From Stygiobacter sp. RIFOXYC2_FULL_38_25 (lineage in GTDB: Bacteria > Bacteroidota > Ignavibacteria > Ignavibacteriales > Melioribacteraceae): DNA of 64,000 nucleotides. The notes under the pieces were generated by a model, which was given only the letters and a program-made list of their open reading frames with translations, was not told the origin of the DNA and searched no databases. Positions 60,725 through 64,000 of the stretch are shown here, piece by piece. How positions within the stretch are numbered: the first letter of the stretch is position 1; the number at the start of each line of letters is the position of its first letter. Location: the NCBI GenBank assembly GCA_001803165.1, contig MHAZ01000021.1:558001-622000 (forward strand), in the 5' to 3' direction. The position numbers and the translations under genes were made by a program.

Positions 60725-61561
60725 ATGAAAAAAATTTTCCCTTCCGTAGCAATTTTAGCAACGCTCTTTGTTAGCAGTTGTTCCTCTCAGACAACAGAAC
60801 CGGAGAAAAAAACGGAAACACCACAATTAGCGGGATACGAATTAGTCTGGGCAGACGAATTCAGTTATACCGGATTACCGGATGCTCAAAAATGGGGTTA
60901 CGATGTTGGCGGAAACGGATGGGGAAATCAAGAACTTCAGTATTACACTAATTCAAGAAAAGAAAATGCCCGCGTTGAAAACGGAAAGCTAATCATCGAA
61001 TCCAAAATAGAAAATTACGAAGGCAGCTCATTTACTTCTGCACGATTAATAACGAAGAGCCGCGGAGATTGGACTTACGGGCGCTTCGAAATTAGAGCAA
61101 AGCTTCCGTACGGAAAAGGAACCTGGCCTGCAATATGGATGCTTCCAACAGTTTGGAATCTCGGTAACAAAGGCTGGCCGGATAACGGCGAGATAGATAT
61201 TATGGAACATGTTGGCTATAATCCAAATGTTATTCATGGTTCAACGCACTGCAATAAATATGTTCACACAAAAGGAACGCAAAAGACAGCAACTACAAAT
61301 GTTCCGGATGCTATTGCTGCTTTTCATAATTACATTCTTGAATGGACAAAGGATGATATCAAAGTTTATGTTGATGACAAACTTTACTTTACATCTCTCA
61401 ATGAGCAAAAGGGATGGGAATACTGGCCGTTCTTTAAGGATTTCCATTTGATATTAAATATTGCAGTTGGCGGAACGTGGGGCGGGGCTCAAGGTATTGA
61501 TGGAAATGTATTTCCTCAGAAGATGGAAGTTGATTATGTAAGAGTTTATAAAAAGCTGTAA
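60725..61561 (+). CDS. GH16 family beta-glucanase lipoprotein
   Basis: 278 residues. The lipoprotein signal ends ILATLFVSSCSSQT. The GH16 domain (about 37-278) has YGRFEIRAKLPYGKGTWPAIWMLP and the catalytic GEIDIMEHVG (two Glu and Asp, about 158-167), then WTKDDIKVYVDDKLYF and the end MEVDYVRVYKKL. Probably hydrolyses beta-1,3 (or 1,3-1,4) glucans such as laminarin. It should be at the outer membrane. The CotH gene follows 10 bases downstream. Confidence 0.93.
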   Translation: MKKIFPSVAILATLFVSSCSSQTTEPEKKTETPQLAGYELVWADEFSYTGLPDAQKWGYDVGGNGWGNQELQYYTNSRKENARVENGKLIIESKIENYEGSSFTSARLITKSRGDWTYGRFEIRAKLPYGKGTWPAIWMLPTVWNLGNKGWPDNGEIDIMEHVGYNPNVIHGSTHCNKYVHTKGTQKTATTNVPDAIAAFHNYILEWTKDDIKVYVDDKLYFTSLNEQKGWEYWPFFKDFHLILNIAVGGTWGGAQGIDGNVFPQKMEVDYVRVYKKL

Positions 61562-61570
61562 TTACCTTAG

Positions 61571-63517
61571 ATGGTTATGAAGAAAATTCTATTTGCTCTA
61601 TTTATTTCCGCAATATTTTGTTCTAAAAATATTGCGCAAGTAACGCTCACTTCTTCCAATCTACCGATTATTGTTATTAACACTAACGGGCAGACGATTA
61701 AAGACGAACCCAAAATTACTGCTACGATGGGAGTGATAGATAACAGTACTGGAAACAGAAATAATATTACCGATCCGTTCAATAATTATAATGGAAAAAT
61801 TGGAATTGAAATTCGCGGGCACAGCTCGCAGTTGTTTCCCAAAAAACAATATGGAATTGAACTGCGCGATGATGCCGGAAATGATGTAAAAGCAGCTTTG
61901 CTGGGAATGCCGGAAGATAGCGATTGGATTCTGAACGCTAACTATTCAGATAAATCTCTACTTCGCAATGTTATTGCATACAAATTGGGCAACGACCTTA
62001 GCAGATACGCAACACGTACAAAGTTTTGTGAAGTTGTACTTAACAATCAGTACATAGGAATTTATATTCTTCAAGAAAAAATTAAGCGTGGTAAAAACCG
62101 CGTTAATATTAAAAAGATAGAAACCACAGACATTACCGGCGACGCACTAACAGGCGGTTATATAATTCATATTGATCGAATTGATGCCGGCGATAAATAT
62201 TTTGTTTCAGATTATCCTTCCGTATATCCAAAGGTTCCAAGGCAACCATCGCCAATTAATTATATTATATCATATCCAAATGAAGAAGATTTACAACCCG
62301 CACAGCTTACCTATATCAAAAATTACGTTGGGCAGTTTGAGACCACGTTAACAAAAGCTACTTACAACGATCCTTTTGATGGTTACTATGATTACATAGA
62401 TATAGACGCATGGGTAGATTATATTCTTGCCGCAGAGTTTACCAAAGCAACTGATGCATACAGACTAAGCGCATATTTGTATAAAAACCGGGACAGTGAA
62501 AATGGAAAATTAGTTTACGGACCTATGTGGGATTATGATCTTGCCTTTGGTTTGGCGGATTATGGAGATGGATGGCCTTCCAGCAACTGGATAGCGCCGG
62601 TTGATCCATCCGAAGGAAGTATTAATCGTCCTTTCTGGATTAAGAAAATTTTTAATGATCCGGTTATTTTCAACAAGATTGCAAAGCGATGGCATACTAT
62701 AAAGCAAACAGTTTTTAATCCCCAAACAATTATGAAATTCATAGATGAAAGCGTGCTTTATCTTACAGAAGCGGGAAATAGAAATTTCCAGAAATGGCCG
62801 GAACTTTTTAATCCGGCAGTTTATATCTGGCCTAATAAAAACCGCTTTACAAATTACAATGATGAGATTTTGTACTTAAAAGTTTGGATAAATCAAAGAT
62901 ACACTTGGATGGATGCAAATTTGCCGGCGGATTATTCCGATATTGAATGGAAGCAGCCGGGCAAGCGCTGGCTGTTATATCAAACCGGAAAAACAATAAA
63001 GCTGCCGTTAAACTTATTCTACGGAAGCTATAGAAATTTATCCACACTAAGTTTTGTAAGCAAAGACCCAAGCATAACCTTTTCCATTTCAAGCGATTCA
63101 CTTTCGATAACTTCCAGTAAACTTGGCGAGTTTGTATTTAAAGCGCTTGCTAAGAAAGGAACAACTATTGTTTCCATTTCGCCGGAGTATAGAATTAATT
63201 TAGCTACCGGTATAGATGAGCAAAGTAATTTACCAGCTGAATTTAAGTTGGAGCAGAACTATCCTAATCCATTTAATCCCTCCACGACTATCAACTATCA
63301 ACTTTCGACTCCCGGATTTGTTACACTAAAAGTTTACGATGTTCTTGGAAGAGAAGTTGCAACACTTGTTGATGTATACCAACAACCCGGTAATTACAAA
63401 GTTACATTTAACGCGCGTCATCTCGAGCGGAGTCGAGAGATACACAGCGGAATTTATTTCTATAAGTTTACTGTAAACGGATTTTCTCAAACAAAAAAAA
63501 TGTTGCTGGTGAAATGA
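61571..63517 (+). CDS. CotH-kinase-family protein with T9SS tail
   Basis: 648 residues; start ATG at 61571 or the in-frame ATG at 61577. A signal peptide (FALFISAIFCSKNIAQ) is followed by a CotH domain (about 60-400) with GHSSQLFPKKQYGIEL, SDWILNANYSDKSLLRN, LQEKIKRGKNRVNI, and GPMWDYDLAFG (the Asp of DYD is the metal-binding residue). The T9SS tail (LEQNYPNPFNPSTTINY ... MLLVK) sends it to the surface. CotH kinases phosphorylate proteins or oligosaccharides. An in-frame palindrome lies in the tail at 63417. Confidence 0.9.
   Translation: MVMKKILFALFISAIFCSKNIAQVTLTSSNLPIIVINTNGQTIKDEPKITATMGVIDNSTGNRNNITDPFNNYNGKIGIEIRGHSSQLFPKKQYGIELRDDAGNDVKAALLGMPEDSDWILNANYSDKSLLRNVIAYKLGNDLSRYATRTKFCEVVLNNQYIGIYILQEKIKRGKNRVNIKKIETTDITGDALTGGYIIHIDRIDAGDKYFVSDYPSVYPKVPRQPSPINYIISYPNEEDLQPAQLTYIKNYVGQFETTLTKATYNDPFDGYYDYIDIDAWVDYILAAEFTKATDAYRLSAYLYKNRDSENGKLVYGPMWDYDLAFGLADYGDGWPSSNWIAPVDPSEGSINRPFWIKKIFNDPVIFNKIAKRWHTIKQTVFNPQTIMKFIDESVLYLTEAGNRNFQKWPELFNPAVYIWPNKNRFTNYNDEILYLKVWINQRYTWMDANLPADYSDIEWKQPGKRWLLYQTGKTIKLPLNLFYGSYRNLSTLSFVSKDPSITFSISSDSLSITSSKLGEFVFKALAKKGTTIVSISPEYRINLATGIDEQSNLPAEFKLEQNYPNPFNPSTTINYQLSTPGFVTLKVYDVLGREVATLVDVYQQPGNYKVTFNARHLERSREIHSGIYFYKFTVNGFSQTKKMLLVK
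63417..63442. repeat. Hairpin repeat inside the CotH T9SS tail
   Basis: TCTCGA-GCGGAG-TCGAGA (63421-63438) is a dispersed 'TCATCTCGAGCGGAGTCGAGAGAT'-type hairpin. It is in frame and read as RHLERSREIHS, between strands of the T9SS domain (FNARHLERSREIHSGIYF against FNASGLASGMYL elsewhere). Same insertion point as the palindrome at 27270. Confidence 0.6.
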
Positions 63518-64000
63518 CAGCGAAACAAATTATTGCCGAGCTAAGGAAAAACGGAAGCGAGTATGACCGCAAAGGAATGGCGCGCTTTGGAATTAATGTT
63601 GATAAAGCTTTTGGAGTTAACGTTCCGGTAATGCGCACGCTTGCTAAACTGATTGGAAAGAATCATGAACTTGCTATAGAGTTGTGGGAAAGCGGCTACC
63701 ACGAAGCCAGACATGTTGCCGCAATGATTGACGATCCTAAACTTGTTACAAAGGCACAGATGAATAAATGGGTTCGCGATTTTAATTCGTGGGATATTTG
63801 CGATGGCACTTGCAGCAATCTGTTTAGGAAAACTCCTTACGCAATCGAGAAAATTTATGAGTGGTGCGAAAAGAAAGACGAGTATGTACGCCGCGCCGGA
63901 TTTTCGTTAATGTGTTATGTTGCGGTTCATCATAAAACAAGAGACGATGAAGAGTTTTTAGAGTTTCTTCCTCTGATAAAAAAATATTCGGTTGATGAAA
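63514..64000 (+). CDS. DNA alkylation repair protein (AlkD-like), 5' part
   Basis: Starts at ATG 63514, overlapping the CotH stop (ATGA), and remains open to the window edge (162 codons). The HEAT-like start MTAKQIIAELRKNGSEYDRKGMARFG, GVNVPVMRTLAKLIGKNHELAIELWESGYHEARHVAAMIDDP, then NSWDICDGTC and RRAGFSLMCYVAVHH fit the AlkD family of DNA glycosylases, which remove 3-methyladenine and 7-methylguanine. Full families have 220-240 residues, so about a third is missing. Confidence 0.9.
   Translation, partial: MTAKQIIAELRKNGSEYDRKGMARFGINVDKAFGVNVPVMRTLAKLIGKNHELAIELWESGYHEARHVAAMIDDPKLVTKAQMNKWVRDFNSWDICDGTCSNLFRKTPYAIEKIYEWCEKKDEYVRRAGFSLMCYVAVHHKTRDDEEFLEFLPLIKKYSVDE

Noticed and set aside
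1-64000. tRNA, rRNA or CRISPR arrays
   Set aside because: I read both strands of the gaps and found no cloverleaf-type T-loop sequences, rRNA segments or regularly spaced repeats.

Overview
The window is AT-rich bacterial chromosome that I place in the Ignavibacteria or a close relative (Bacteroidota/Chlorobi group). Four secreted proteins end in the type IX secretion (T9SS) sorting domain in the 'NFPNPFNPSTTI' form typical of that group. Genes are densely packed, often with 4-base stop/start overlaps, and many encode lipoproteins, PEGA, Kelch, CotH or carboxypeptidase-regulatory domains. I saw no tRNA, rRNA or CRISPR array and no intact insertion sequence. This is core chromosome with dispersed hairpin repeats and one decayed transposase end.

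Layout. 1-4100: truncated clpB (minus strand), a PIN/ribbon-helix-helix toxin-antitoxin pair, a small hypothetical gene and a transposase remnant. 4100-8030: a membrane-anchored LytTR regulator, a secreted T9SS protein, a lipoprotein and a haem-binding/cytochrome P460 protein. 8353-12442: mnmE, mnmG and rsmG, with two parS-like sequences between mnmE and mnmG, which hints that the origin region is not far away. 12492-14259: a SIR2-like protein and a PadR regulator. 14300-19196: a minus-strand threonine operon (aspartokinase, asd, thrB, thrC, each overlapping the next by 4 bases), preceded by a promoter and a 40-codon leader ORF with threonine at every second codon near its end. 19561-33893: trmB, lipoproteins, a WD40 protein, a large T9SS surface protein, and a run of small-molecule enzymes.

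33991-41177 looks like one operon: a repeat lipoprotein, a GAF/sigma-54 activator, a Ser/Thr kinase with a PEGA domain, a Kelch T9SS protein and a DUF5683 protein. It is followed by a near-consensus sigma-54 promoter and a strong terminator only about 80 bases after the predicted start, which suggests a small RNA or an attenuated leader. 41529-49278 is a signalling region: two STAS proteins, a PAS histidine kinase, an NtrC-type activator and a receiver-PP2C phosphatase, with a U32 protein and an MFS transporter between them.

49511-57667 is a nitrite/nitric-oxide module. NapH-like, NrfH and NrfA run rightwards. A ferredoxin-like protein, a DUF438-hemerythrin-PAS protein, a DUF1858/DUF2249 protein and a methyltransferase run leftwards from the same intergenic region, and an Rrf2 regulator with three clustered cysteines lies beside them. 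Two copies of a 22-bp dyad (AATCAG-N10-CTGATT type) flank the divergent start sites and a third lies at 49294. The right end carries a lone receiver, a DinB protein, a probable outer-membrane protein, a GH16 glucanase and a CotH-type T9SS protein (behind a candidate sigma-54 promoter), and the start of an AlkD-like DNA repair gene.
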